A program made the position numbers and the translations under genes. A stretch of DNA of 6,023 nucleotides from an uncultured Rhodoluna sp. (GTDB lineage Bacteria; Actinomycetota; Actinomycetes; Actinomycetales; Microbacteriaceae), in NCBI GenBank assembly GCA_937898095.1, contig CALDKR010000090.1, positions 1 to 6,023 of the forward strand, written 5' to 3'. The notes beneath the pieces are model-generated. The model was not told the origin of the DNA. It did not search any database and worked only from the letters and a program-made list of their open reading frames with translations. Below, in pieces: positions 1 through 5,418 of this stretch (positions are counted from its first letter, which is position 1; every line of letters starts with the position of its first letter).

Positions 1-531
1 GTAGCCCCATACTTCGCTGAGTAGCTGCTCTCGAGTGAAAACTCGACCAGGGTGTTGAGCTAAAAAGCGCAACAATTCAAACTCTTTAAAAGTGAGGTCA
101 AGGGGCTTTCCGTGCACTTTTGCCGAATAGCTTGCCTCGTCGATAACAACGCCTGATGCCGCGATTTTTCCTGGTTCTTCAATGGCGGCCGCGCGCGCTA
201 TGGCAAGCCGAATTCGCGCGTCAATTTCAGCTGGACCGGCTGATTCGAGAATGATGTCGTCGGCGTGCCATTCGCTCGAGATAGCCGCAAGGCCACCTTC
301 GGTCACGATCACGATGAGCGGTGAAGACAGACCTGTAGTCGCCAAAATCTTAGATAGAGCTTTAGAGCCGACCAAATCGCGACGCGCGTCCAGAAAAATT
401 AGATCGCTGGCGGGAGCGTTTACCAAGCTCGCTGGTTCGGCTGGGATTGTACGAACGCGGTGGGACAGAAGTGAGAGCGCGGGCAGCGGCTCTGAGTCGG
501 CTTGTGCCGCCAATACCAAAAGCTGTGCCAT
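1..531 (-). CDS. glnR: GlnR-like orphan winged-helix response regulator (C-terminus cut by window edge)
   Basis: Reading the minus strand from ATG at 531 gives 177 open codons to base 1, ending in VWGY inside the DNA-binding domain. Residues 1-115 form a receiver-like domain. Its acidic pocket is incomplete: strand 1 reads LLVLAAQADSE instead of carrying paired Asp, while LIFLDARRDL keeps Asp48, and the usual C-terminal Lys is absent (VTEGGLAAI, then ILESAGPAE). Residues 125-177 are the start of an OmpR/PhoB winged helix (LDLTFKEFELLRFLAQHPGR, then FTREQLLSEVWGY). These segments closely match what I remember of Streptomyces GlnR, the global nitrogen-metabolism regulator, which works as a dimer without a cognate kinase. 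The family is about 225-270 aa, so roughly a quarter is missing. GGAGAG at 535-540 supports the ATG. It is transcribed divergently from the nitrobindin/YgfZ block. A paralogous MtrA/PhoP-type regulator is the alternative, but the atypical receiver favours GlnR. Confidence 0.85.
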   Translation of the reverse strand, partial: MAQLLVLAAQADSEPLPALSLLSHRVRTIPAEPASLVNAPASDLIFLDARRDLVGSKALSKILATTGLSSPLIVIVTEGGLAAISSEWHADDIILESAGPAEIDARIRLAIARAAAIEEPGKIAASGVVIDEASYSAKVHGKPLDLTFKEFELLRFLAQHPGRVFTREQLLSEVWGY

Positions 532-534
532 TTT

Positions 535-540
535 CTCTCC
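535..540 (-). promoter_or_regulatory. Shine-Dalgarno site of glnR
   Basis: On the minus strand GGAGAG lies just upstream of ATG 531, with its GGAG core 5 nt from the start. It is the clearest ribosome binding site in the window and fixes the GlnR start. Other monocistronic or first genes here lack one. Confidence 0.7.
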
Positions 541-553
541 AAATCGCATTCTC

Positions 554-581
554 AGTTTAGACCTTGAATTCATTGGGTTAA
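554..581 (-). promoter_or_regulatory. Candidate glnR promoter
   Basis: On the minus strand TAAACT (559-554) could be the -10 element and TTAACC (581-576) a weak -35 with a 16-nt spacer. Transcription would begin near 547, giving a leader of about 16 nt that contains the GGAGAG site. The octamer CTAAACTG here recurs at the gpmA -10. This is a pattern match only. Confidence 0.4.
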
Positions 582-589
582 GGCATGAT
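564..589 (+). promoter_or_regulatory. Candidate promoter of the 596-3712 operon
   Basis: CATGAT at 584-589 matches the TATAAT consensus at 4 of 6 positions and ends exactly 6 nt before the GTG start at 596, the geometry of a leaderless transcript. TTGAAT at 564-569 resembles a -35, but the 14-nt spacer is short, so it may not be used. The element overlaps the divergent glnR promoter, so the two could exclude each other. Not proven. Confidence 0.35.
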
Positions 590-595
590 TGTGTT

Positions 596-853
596 GTGAA
601 TAAACGTTGGGGCTCAATCATCACCATCTGGGCGATTGTGGCAATTTTGGCAACAGTCGCCGCGACCTCACTGAGTTTCGACCACGCAATTACCTGGTTC
701 GGCGCAATTTTGGCCGGATCAACAGCAACTGTGTCGCTAATTCACTTGTTTCGCGCTAAGCCCGAAGGCATCGTTCGCGAGATTATTTATGTGGGTGGCG
801 GCAGCTATTTGATTCTCGCGGTTGCTTCGGTTTATCTATTTGTAAGAGGTTAG
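596..853 (+). CDS. Small three-helix membrane protein, unknown function
   Basis: This is an 85-aa protein starting at GTG 596 (NKRWGSIITIW...) and ending in YLFVRG. The same frame is open back to an ATG at 182, but bases before 531 are antisense to glnR and their translation is Arg/Ser-rich and not protein-like, so the short GTG start is preferred. Three hydrophobic stretches are visible: about residues 7-25, 32-51 and 65-82, separated by a short polar turn (SLSFDH) and a charged loop (FRAKPEGIVRE). There is no signal peptidase site or recognisable catalytic motif. No Shine-Dalgarno precedes the GTG; a -10-like CATGAT ends 6 nt upstream, suggesting leaderless translation. It is first in a tightly packed block and 9 nt from the next gene. 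I do not recognise the family; integral inner-membrane location is inferred from hydrophobicity alone. Confidence 0.7.
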   Translation: MNKRWGSIITIWAIVAILATVAATSLSFDHAITWFGAILAGSTATVSLIHLFRAKPEGIVREIIYVGGGSYLILAVASVYLFVRG

Positions 854-862
854 AATTTAGCC

Positions 863-973
863 ATGTTGCTAGCACTAGAAATCTTCTTTACCGGCCTTTT
901 GGTTTTGGCTACTTTGGCTATCGGTTCAATTTCCGCTCTAGTCCTATACAAGCTTTTCAAAGGCCAGAAATAA
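863..973 (+). CDS. 36-aa single-pass membrane protein
   Basis: ATG 863 to TAA 973 encodes 36 residues: a start MLLALEIFF, a long hydrophobic helix covering about residues 2-28, and a basic end, LYKLFKGQK. This is the layout of a single-pass membrane peptide with a cytoplasmic positive tail. Evidence that it is real is its fit: it starts 9 nt after the preceding stop, its TAA ends 1 nt before the TTG of the nitrobindin-like gene, and it fills an otherwise empty gap. GAGG at 846-849 is 13 nt upstream, too far to be convincing, so translation probably depends on coupling to the upstream gene. I have a recollection of similar tiny proteins ending in LFxGQ(R/K) in other actinobacteria, but cannot verify it here. 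Function is unknown. Confidence 0.65.
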   Translation: MLLALEIFFTGLLVLATLAIGSISALVLYKLFKGQK

Positions 974-974
974 A

Positions 975-1577
975 TTGTTCGTACTTCCAGACGGGCTCCC
1001 GCTGGAACTAACCCCATTCGCTTTCCTTATCGGAAAGTGGGAGGGCAGTGGAGTCATCTCATATAAAGCCGATGGCGATGAGGCCCCTGCTAAAGAATTT
1101 GAATTCAAACAACGCGTTGAGTTCGCTCACGACAACAGTGTCGTCACATACATTTCATCCGCTGAATTAATCGGCGATCAATCAATTGCCCTGCCAAGCG
1201 AAATCGGCTATTGGCGACTTGCAAGAAAGCAAGATGACGCCGACCACGGGCCAGGGTTGCTGCCAGGCAGTGGCGAACCAACTCTAAAAACTCGTGAAGA
1301 CCTAGAGAGCCTGCGAAACAAAGAGGGCGGCTTTGATATTCAGGTCTCAATGCTTCACCCTGGCGGATCGGCTGAGCTTTATAACGGCAAAATCAAGGGC
1401 GCCAGAGTTGACCTTGCTTCAGCCCATGGGGCTGCATTCGACACCGCAAAGGTCTATCGACACTCAACGAGGCTATATGGCCAGGTCGAAGGTGCGTTGC
1501 TCTGGGTTTGGGATATCGCGCTTGGCGACAATGAGCTGAAGTCACATGCTTCGGCCCGCTTAGAGCGTGTTGAATAA
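975..1577 (+). CDS. Nitrobindin-like / FABP-like beta-barrel protein (UPF0678, DUF1794)
   Basis: This 200-aa protein starts at TTG 975 (FVLPDGLPLELTPFAFLIG), matching the usual start of actinobacterial members. The family signature GXWXGXG is present as GKWEGSG at residues 20-26. A C-terminal SHASARLERV places His191 where nitrobindins carry the proximal haem-iron ligand. Characterised nitrobindins are ten-stranded barrels binding ferric haem and reacting with NO or peroxynitrite; the mycobacterial homologue Rv0813c was described as fatty-acid-binding-protein-like, so haem binding is not guaranteed. A central charged stretch (about residues 88-118) looks like an insertion or loop. No signal peptide is visible, so it is probably cytoplasmic. 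The TTG lies 1 nt after the TAA of the 36-aa gene, with AAAGG at 959-963 as a weak ribosome site, and its TAA directly abuts the ATG of ygfZ. Family is confident; the ligand is inferred. Confidence 0.88.
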   Translation: MFVLPDGLPLELTPFAFLIGKWEGSGVISYKADGDEAPAKEFEFKQRVEFAHDNSVVTYISSAELIGDQSIALPSEIGYWRLARKQDDADHGPGLLPGSGEPTLKTREDLESLRNKEGGFDIQVSMLHPGGSAELYNGKIKGARVDLASAHGAAFDTAKVYRHSTRLYGQVEGALLWVWDIALGDNELKSHASARLERVE

Positions 1578-2624
1578 ATGGTCGCTCGACCACACTTCAC
1601 CAATCCGTTGACTGAACAGCGTGCGCTTTTAGAGGGCACCGCCGCAGTTGATTTTGGGCAGCGGGGCATAATCCAGGTGACCGGCCCCGATCGCCTCGAT
1701 TGGCTGCACTCGCTGCTTTCACAAAACCTGAAAAACCTGAACCCCGGACAAAGTGCCGAGGCTTTGCTGCTTGACCCTAACGGCCACATTGAGCAAGCAA
1801 TTCACTTCATCGATGACGGCCAGTCATCTTGGTTGATTGTCGATCCTGAGTTCGCAGCCGGCCTATTAGCTTGGTTGAATCGCATGATTTTCAGAATGCA
1901 GGTGACTGTTGCAGATCGCTCGGCCGATTTTACGGTCGTTGGCCACTTTGGTTCTGGCTTATCCGGTGCCTATATTTCAAATTCAATTCCACTGATATGG
2001 CACGACCCTTGGCCAGGGGTTGTTTCTGGGGGAGTGCGCTATTCGCGTGCCTGGCCTGCGAAATGGCCATTCACCGAATCTCTAGTTGCGGTAGCCGATT
2101 GCGAGTCAGCGCTCGCCGAATTTGAGCCCGCAGGAACCTTGGCATTTGAAGCACTCAGAATCGCCGCTCACCGCCCGCGGGCTGGCGCCGAGGTCGACGA
2201 GCGCAGTTTGCCTCACGAACTCGACTGGATGTCAACTGCTGTTCACTTGAGCAAGGGTTGCTATAGAGGGCAAGAAACCGTGGCAAAAGTGCATAACCTT
2301 GGACACCCACCGCGCCGATTGGTGTTTTTGCATCTCGATGGATCAGGTCACGAATTGCCAAGCTCTGGCGATGAGGTCTTTTTTGCCCCCGAGGGAGCCG
2401 AGCCGAAAATAGTCGGAAAAGTCACTAGCGTTGCGCAGCACTTTGAGATGGGGCCCATCGCGCTCGCAGTTGTTTCTCGAAGCACGCCTGTTGATGAACA
2501 GCTAATTGTTCACTCGGCTGTCGGCGACGTTCAGGCATCGCAAGAAACCATCGTGCCTCCTGACGCCGGCAAAGCCGTTGATCGACCAAAGTTGCCGAAA
2601 CTCCTAATGGGCGGAAAACACTAG
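1578..2624 (+). CDS. ygfZ: Folate-binding protein YgfZ (GcvT-like, Fe-S cluster protein maintenance)
   Basis: This 348-aa protein carries the YgfZ signature KGCYRGQE at residues 226-233, including the conserved Cys228. The N-terminal half has the GcvT-like fold signatures (VTGPDRLDWLHSLLSQNL near residues 34-51, then LLLDPNGHIE), and the C-terminal part (GHPPRRLVFLHLDG onward, with VGKVTS) is the aminomethyltransferase barrel-like domain. YgfZ/IBA57 proteins bind tetrahydrofolate and help assemble or repair certain [4Fe-4S] enzymes; they lack GcvT catalytic activity. Length is typical. The tail PKLPKLLMGGKH is short and basic. ATG 1578 follows the upstream TAA with no gap, and the TAG stop shares its last base with the GTG of the next gene, so translation is probably coupled on both sides. 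Pairing with a nitrobindin-like gene suggests a link to NO or oxidative damage of Fe-S/haem proteins, which is inference. Confidence 0.92.
   Translation: MVARPHFTNPLTEQRALLEGTAAVDFGQRGIIQVTGPDRLDWLHSLLSQNLKNLNPGQSAEALLLDPNGHIEQAIHFIDDGQSSWLIVDPEFAAGLLAWLNRMIFRMQVTVADRSADFTVVGHFGSGLSGAYISNSIPLIWHDPWPGVVSGGVRYSRAWPAKWPFTESLVAVADCESALAEFEPAGTLAFEALRIAAHRPRAGAEVDERSLPHELDWMSTAVHLSKGCYRGQETVAKVHNLGHPPRRLVFLHLDGSGHELPSSGDEVFFAPEGAEPKIVGKVTSVAQHFEMGPIALAVVSRSTPVDEQLIVHSAVGDVQASQETIVPPDAGKAVDRPKLPKLLMGGKH
2609..2615 (+). promoter_or_regulatory. Ribosome binding site supporting GTG 2624
   Basis: GGGCGGA lies 8 nt before the GTG at 2624 and inside the last codons of ygfZ. It supports the 1-nt overlapping start of the FUSC-like gene, where no other good start is close. 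Confidence 0.5.
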
Positions 2625-3712
2625 TGTCATCAAAATTTGAGCTACCTAGATTTCGCTGGTCTTTTGTGGAGTCAATTCAGCGCGTTTCAGGGTCACTGCC
2701 TTCGATAATTCAAATAACTTTGGCGGCAGCAACCGGATACTCTATTGCTCGCTACCTCTTCGGGCACGCGGTTCCACTTCTGGCCGTCACCGTCGCAATC
2801 ACTTCGCTAGGGTTCAGCCGAGACGCTCGGCCACGTCGTGTTTTTGAGACCGCGACGGGAATGATTGTGGGCATTGCGCTTAGCGAAATCTTGCTGAACA
2901 CATTCGGCCCTGGCCCGCTGCAAATGGCCGCAACGTTGCTGATTTGCTTGTTAACCGCAAGGTTTATTTCAACATCTGCAGCATTTGCTCTAACGGTTGG
3001 CATCCAGGCCATGTTGGTGCACCTCTTGCCGCCGCCTGATGGTGGCGTATGGATTCGCAGCCTTGATGGGCTAATCGGCGGAGTGACCGCCCTCGTGTTC
3101 ACGGCGATAATTCCTCGAGACCCGCGCAGAATGGCTCGTCGCGATGCCTCTCAGTTGTTCGAAGTTTTTTTAGGTTCGCTGCTTGATCTTCAACGAGCCC
3201 TAAAAGACAGCGACTTCAAGGTTGCCGATGCAGCTCTGATTCGAGTGCGCCGATCTCAGCCATTGATCGACAACTGGCGCATGTCACTCGACAGTGCAAT
3301 TTCTATCAGTCGAATTTCGCCATTTTTGCGCAAATATCACGGTCAGCTTCGAGGTCAAGTTCGACTCTTAAGAGGCATGGATCTTGCAACTAGAAACCTC
3401 AGGGTTGTTGTGCGCCGAGTTGACTTTTTGCTGCGCGACGGCCAGGCAAGGGCATATCTTGCAGATTTGTTTGATCAAATTCACTCAGGTGTTATGGCAA
3501 TTCAAGCCGGAATCGAAGAGCCGGCAGCGCTGGCAGACGCCCAAGAGCAACTTCTTGATGTAATTCACCAGCTCGACCCAAAGCGGTTTGGAATCGCCGA
3601 CCAGCTCAAAGAAGCCAGTGTTTTGCTATTGCTGCGGCCAATGGTCATCGACCTGTTGTGCGCAACTGGAATGCATGAAGACGAAGCCCGAGCAGAGCTG
3701 CCAGAGGTTTAG
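2624..3712 (+). CDS. FUSC / aromatic-acid-exporter-like membrane protein, half-size
   Basis: This 362-aa protein starts at GTG 2624. The N-terminal half is hydrophobic, with about six membrane segments near residues 27-45, 48-64, 75-92, 98-112, 115-134 and 145-163. Between the second and third lies the positively charged SRDARPRRVFETATGM, resembling the Arg-rich loop of FUSC (fusaric acid resistance / aromatic acid exporter-like) domains. From about residue 166 (PRDPRRMARRD) the protein is soluble and rich in predicted helix, with regular Leu/Arg/Asp spacing that may form a helical bundle or coiled coil. Full-length FUSC exporters are about 650-750 aa with two membrane halves, so this is a half-size form that would need to dimerise. 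The exported substrate, if any, cannot be told. It is the last gene of the block; no hairpin with a T-run follows in the 35 bases before the convergent methyltransferase gene. Confidence 0.75.
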   Translation: MSSKFELPRFRWSFVESIQRVSGSLPSIIQITLAAATGYSIARYLFGHAVPLLAVTVAITSLGFSRDARPRRVFETATGMIVGIALSEILLNTFGPGPLQMAATLLICLLTARFISTSAAFALTVGIQAMLVHLLPPPDGGVWIRSLDGLIGGVTALVFTAIIPRDPRRMARRDASQLFEVFLGSLLDLQRALKDSDFKVADAALIRVRRSQPLIDNWRMSLDSAISISRISPFLRKYHGQLRGQVRLLRGMDLATRNLRVVVRRVDFLLRDGQARAYLADLFDQIHSGVMAIQAGIEEPAALADAQEQLLDVIHQLDPKRFGIADQLKEASVLLLLRPMVIDLLCATGMHEDEARAELPEV

Positions 3713-3747
3713 CGGCTCTCGATTTTCAAGCGGACTGGCGATTTTAG

Positions 3748-4539
3748 CTATTTAGGCGCGACTGCTGACCAATCGATTGTCAGCTCACCAAGGCGCCAAC
3801 GTTTTTTCAAACCAACCAGTGGCCAGCCTTCGTCGGCCAGCATCTGACAGCTCGCGACCCAGCGTTGCGCTGGCGAAAATGATGCCAAACCAGCGTTTGT
3901 GAGCCAGGCACGGTCAAGTGCCTGCAAAAATCCATGTATTTTTTCACCTTCGACATTGCGGTGAATTAGTTTTTTGGGCAGTCGCTCGGCAATTTTGCTG
4001 GGCAGCTCGAGCCCCTGCAATCGATAAGAAAGGGTTAGGGTTTTGGGGCCACTCGAGTCAAGTGTGACCCAGGTCGATAAGCGCCCAATTTCATCGCAGG
4101 TGCCTTCGATCAACAAGCCGCCAAGGGTCAAACGCGAAAGCATTTTTGACCAAGCAGCATCGACCTCTGATTCGTCATATTGGCGAAGCACATTAAATGC
4201 TCGAATCACAGTCGCACCCTCGCCTAAACCTGCCGGCAACGGAACCTCAAAACCTCCGTGTGTGAAATGCAGGTTTGAATTAGCCACCGCGAGGCCACGT
4301 TCAACGCGCTCGCGATCAATTTCGATTCCGACAACGTGGATTTTTGGGTTCACTGCGCTCAATCGGTCAAGCAGTTCAATCGCCGTAATCGGGCTCGCGC
4401 CGAACCCCAAGTCAACAACCACTGGCACTGATGTCGATCGCAAAATTGGCTGGGCCGCGATAAACCGATCAACTCGCCGAAGACGATTTGGGTTGGTCGT
4501 TCCTCGGGTAATGGTTCCGATAGGTTTTTTTGCCGCCAC
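3748..4539 (-). CDS. Class I SAM-dependent methyltransferase, substrate unknown
   Basis: This 263-aa protein starts at GTG 4539. The Rossmann-type SAM fold is clear: motif I VVDLGFGASP at residues 41-50 with Asp43, then VVGIEID at 69-75 with acidic Glu73/Asp75 at the end of strand 2, a strand-4 region VIRAFNVLRQY at 111-121, and GGLLIEGTCDE at 140-150. The N-terminal segment GTITRGTTNPNRLRRVDRFI (residues 8-27) is striking, being polar and basic, and may form the substrate or RNA contact; I recall it as well conserved in actinobacterial relatives. The C-terminal third (about 165-263) is not part of the core fold and contains paired Trp and basic residues (GLKKRWRLGELTIDW). No SD is evident; a TAGGTT hexamer ends 6 nt before the GTG. 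It is convergent with the FUSC gene and divergent from gpmA. Family is confident, the substrate is not identifiable. Confidence 0.82.
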   Translation of the reverse strand: MAAKKPIGTITRGTTNPNRLRRVDRFIAAQPILRSTSVPVVVDLGFGASPITAIELLDRLSAVNPKIHVVGIEIDRERVERGLAVANSNLHFTHGGFEVPLPAGLGEGATVIRAFNVLRQYDESEVDAAWSKMLSRLTLGGLLIEGTCDEIGRLSTWVTLDSSGPKTLTLSYRLQGLELPSKIAERLPKKLIHRNVEGEKIHGFLQALDRAWLTNAGLASFSPAQRWVASCQMLADEGWPLVGLKKRWRLGELTIDWSAVAPK

Positions 4540-4545
4540 GCTCTA

Positions 4546-4551
4546 AACCTA
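4546..4551 (-). promoter_or_regulatory. Candidate -10 of the methyltransferase gene
   Basis: On the minus strand TAGGTT (4551-4546) fits TANNNT and ends 6 nt before the GTG at 4539, predicting a leaderless transcript. No -35 is found at 16-18 nt; TTGACT at 4560-4555 is too close to serve. Confidence 0.4.
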
Positions 4552-4597
4552 TCGAGTCAATTGAGCGTTAGGCCGACTTCGATTACTGGCTCAAAGC

Positions 4598-4603
4598 TAA
4601 ACT
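4598..4603 (+). promoter_or_regulatory. Candidate -10 of gpmA
   Basis: TAAACT ends exactly 6 nt before ATG 4610, so transcription would start at or next to the A of the start codon. No SD sequence lies in the intervening GGGCGC, which agrees with leaderless translation. No convincing -35 was found. Confidence 0.45.
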
Positions 4604-4609
4604 GGGCGC

Positions 4610-5365
4610 ATGACTGCTAAATACACCTTGATTTTGTTGCGCCACGGCAACAGCGTTTGGAACCAAGAAAACCTATTCACCGGTTGGGTAGATGTTGATC
4701 TCAGTGACCAGGGTCGCGCCGAGGCAAAGCGCGCCGGCGAGCTTCTAGCTGAATCTGGCCTCAAGCCAGACCTGCTTTACACCTCGCGTCTAAAGCGTGC
4801 TATCAACACCGCACACATCGCGCTAAATGCGGCTGACCGCAGCTGGATCAACGTCAAGCGTGACTGGCGCCTCAACGAGCGTCACTATGGCGCACTCCAG
4901 GGCAAAGACAAGGCACAGACCTTGGCAGAATATGGCGCAGAGCAGTTTCAGACCTGGCGTCGCAGCTTCGATGTTCCGCCACCGCCAATCGATGACAACG
5001 ACCAATATTCACAGGCTCACGACGAGCGCTATGCCGACTTGGGTGAAAACATTCCTAAGACTGAATGCCTAAAAGATGTTCTTGAGCGCATGCTGCCTTT
5101 CTGGCTGTCAGACATTCAGCCAGATCTAAAGAGTGGCAAGACTGTTTTGGTCACCGCCCACGGCAACTCATTGCGCGCACTGGTCAAGCATCTTGACGAC
5201 ATCTCAGACGAAGACATCGCTGAACTAAACATTCCAACCGGCATTCCGCTGGTTTACAAACTGGATGAAAACTTCAAGCCACTGGTCAAGGGTGGCGAAT
5301 ATCTTGACCCAGAGGCCGCTGCCGCAGGTGCTGCGGCTGTTGCTGCACAGGGCGCCAAGAAATAG
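4610..5365 (+). CDS. gpmA: 2,3-bisphosphoglycerate-dependent phosphoglycerate mutase
   Basis: This cytoplasmic glycolysis/gluconeogenesis enzyme interconverts 3- and 2-phosphoglycerate through a phosphohistidine intermediate. The 251-aa sequence has the histidine-phosphatase RHG motif in LLRHGNSVWNQENLFTGW, with catalytic His12, Arg11 and the substrate-loop residues. YTSRLKRAINTA (residues 57-68) supplies Arg60. LNERHYGALQG (88-98) supplies the acid Glu90, and VTAHGNSLRALVKHL (181-195) the second catalytic histidine, His184. The length and the Ala-rich C-terminal tail (about 235-249, then KK) are usual for actinobacterial GpmA; I recall the mycobacterial enzyme ending similarly. All catalytic residues are intact. 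It is a single gene, divergent from the methyltransferase and closed by the palindromic terminator 8 nt after its stop. ATG 4610 is chosen because RHG falls at the family's normal distance from the N-terminus and a -10-like element sits immediately upstream. Confidence 0.97.
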   Translation: MTAKYTLILLRHGNSVWNQENLFTGWVDVDLSDQGRAEAKRAGELLAESGLKPDLLYTSRLKRAINTAHIALNAADRSWINVKRDWRLNERHYGALQGKDKAQTLAEYGAEQFQTWRRSFDVPPPPIDDNDQYSQAHDERYADLGENIPKTECLKDVLERMLPFWLSDIQPDLKSGKTVLVTAHGNSLRALVKHLDDISDEDIAELNIPTGIPLVYKLDENFKPLVKGGEYLDPEAAAAGAAAVAAQGAKK

Positions 5366-5373
5366 TTTCAAAT

Positions 5374-5406
5374 GCAAAACCCCCGAGAAATTCTCGGGGG
5401 TTTTGC
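5374..5406. terminator. Bidirectional intrinsic terminator between gpmA and phoU
   Basis: A perfect inverted repeat, with arms 5374-5389 and 5391-5406 around base 5390, includes CCCCCGAG pairing with CTCGGGGG. Flanking AAAA (5376-5379) and TTTT (5401-5404) give a U-run on either strand's transcript. It starts 8 nt after the gpmA stop and ends 12 nt before the phoU stop, so it can terminate both convergent genes. Confidence 0.93.
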
Positions 5407-5418
5407 TTTAAGCGTTTA

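Noticed and set aside
182..595. Long plus-strand open frame upstream of the 85-aa protein
   Set aside because: It lies mainly antisense to the well-supported glnR coding region and its translation is biased in composition with no family features.
585..599. Four-codon upstream frame ATG ATT GTG TTG TGA overlapping the GTG at 596
   Set aside because: It coincides with the proposed -10 element and would lie largely upstream of the predicted transcript start; too short to support as a leader peptide.
3690..3720. Weak inverted repeat AGAGC...GCTCT around the FUSC gene stop
   Set aside because: Only 5 paired bases with a long loop and no T-run; not a credible terminator.
4043..4546. 167-codon plus-strand frame inside the methyltransferase gene
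   Set aside because: It is antisense to clear SAM-binding motifs, and its Ser/Arg/Thr/Pro-rich product looks like a shadow of the real gene.
4557..4564. TCAATTGA palindrome in the methyltransferase-gpmA intergenic region
   Set aside because: An 8-base palindrome is expected by chance at this frequency and does not extend outward; no second copy supports it as an operator.
5312..5365. Ala-rich, repetitive 3' end of gpmA
   Set aside because: It resembles the known actinobacterial GpmA C-terminal tail and is not evidence of a fusion or repeat expansion.
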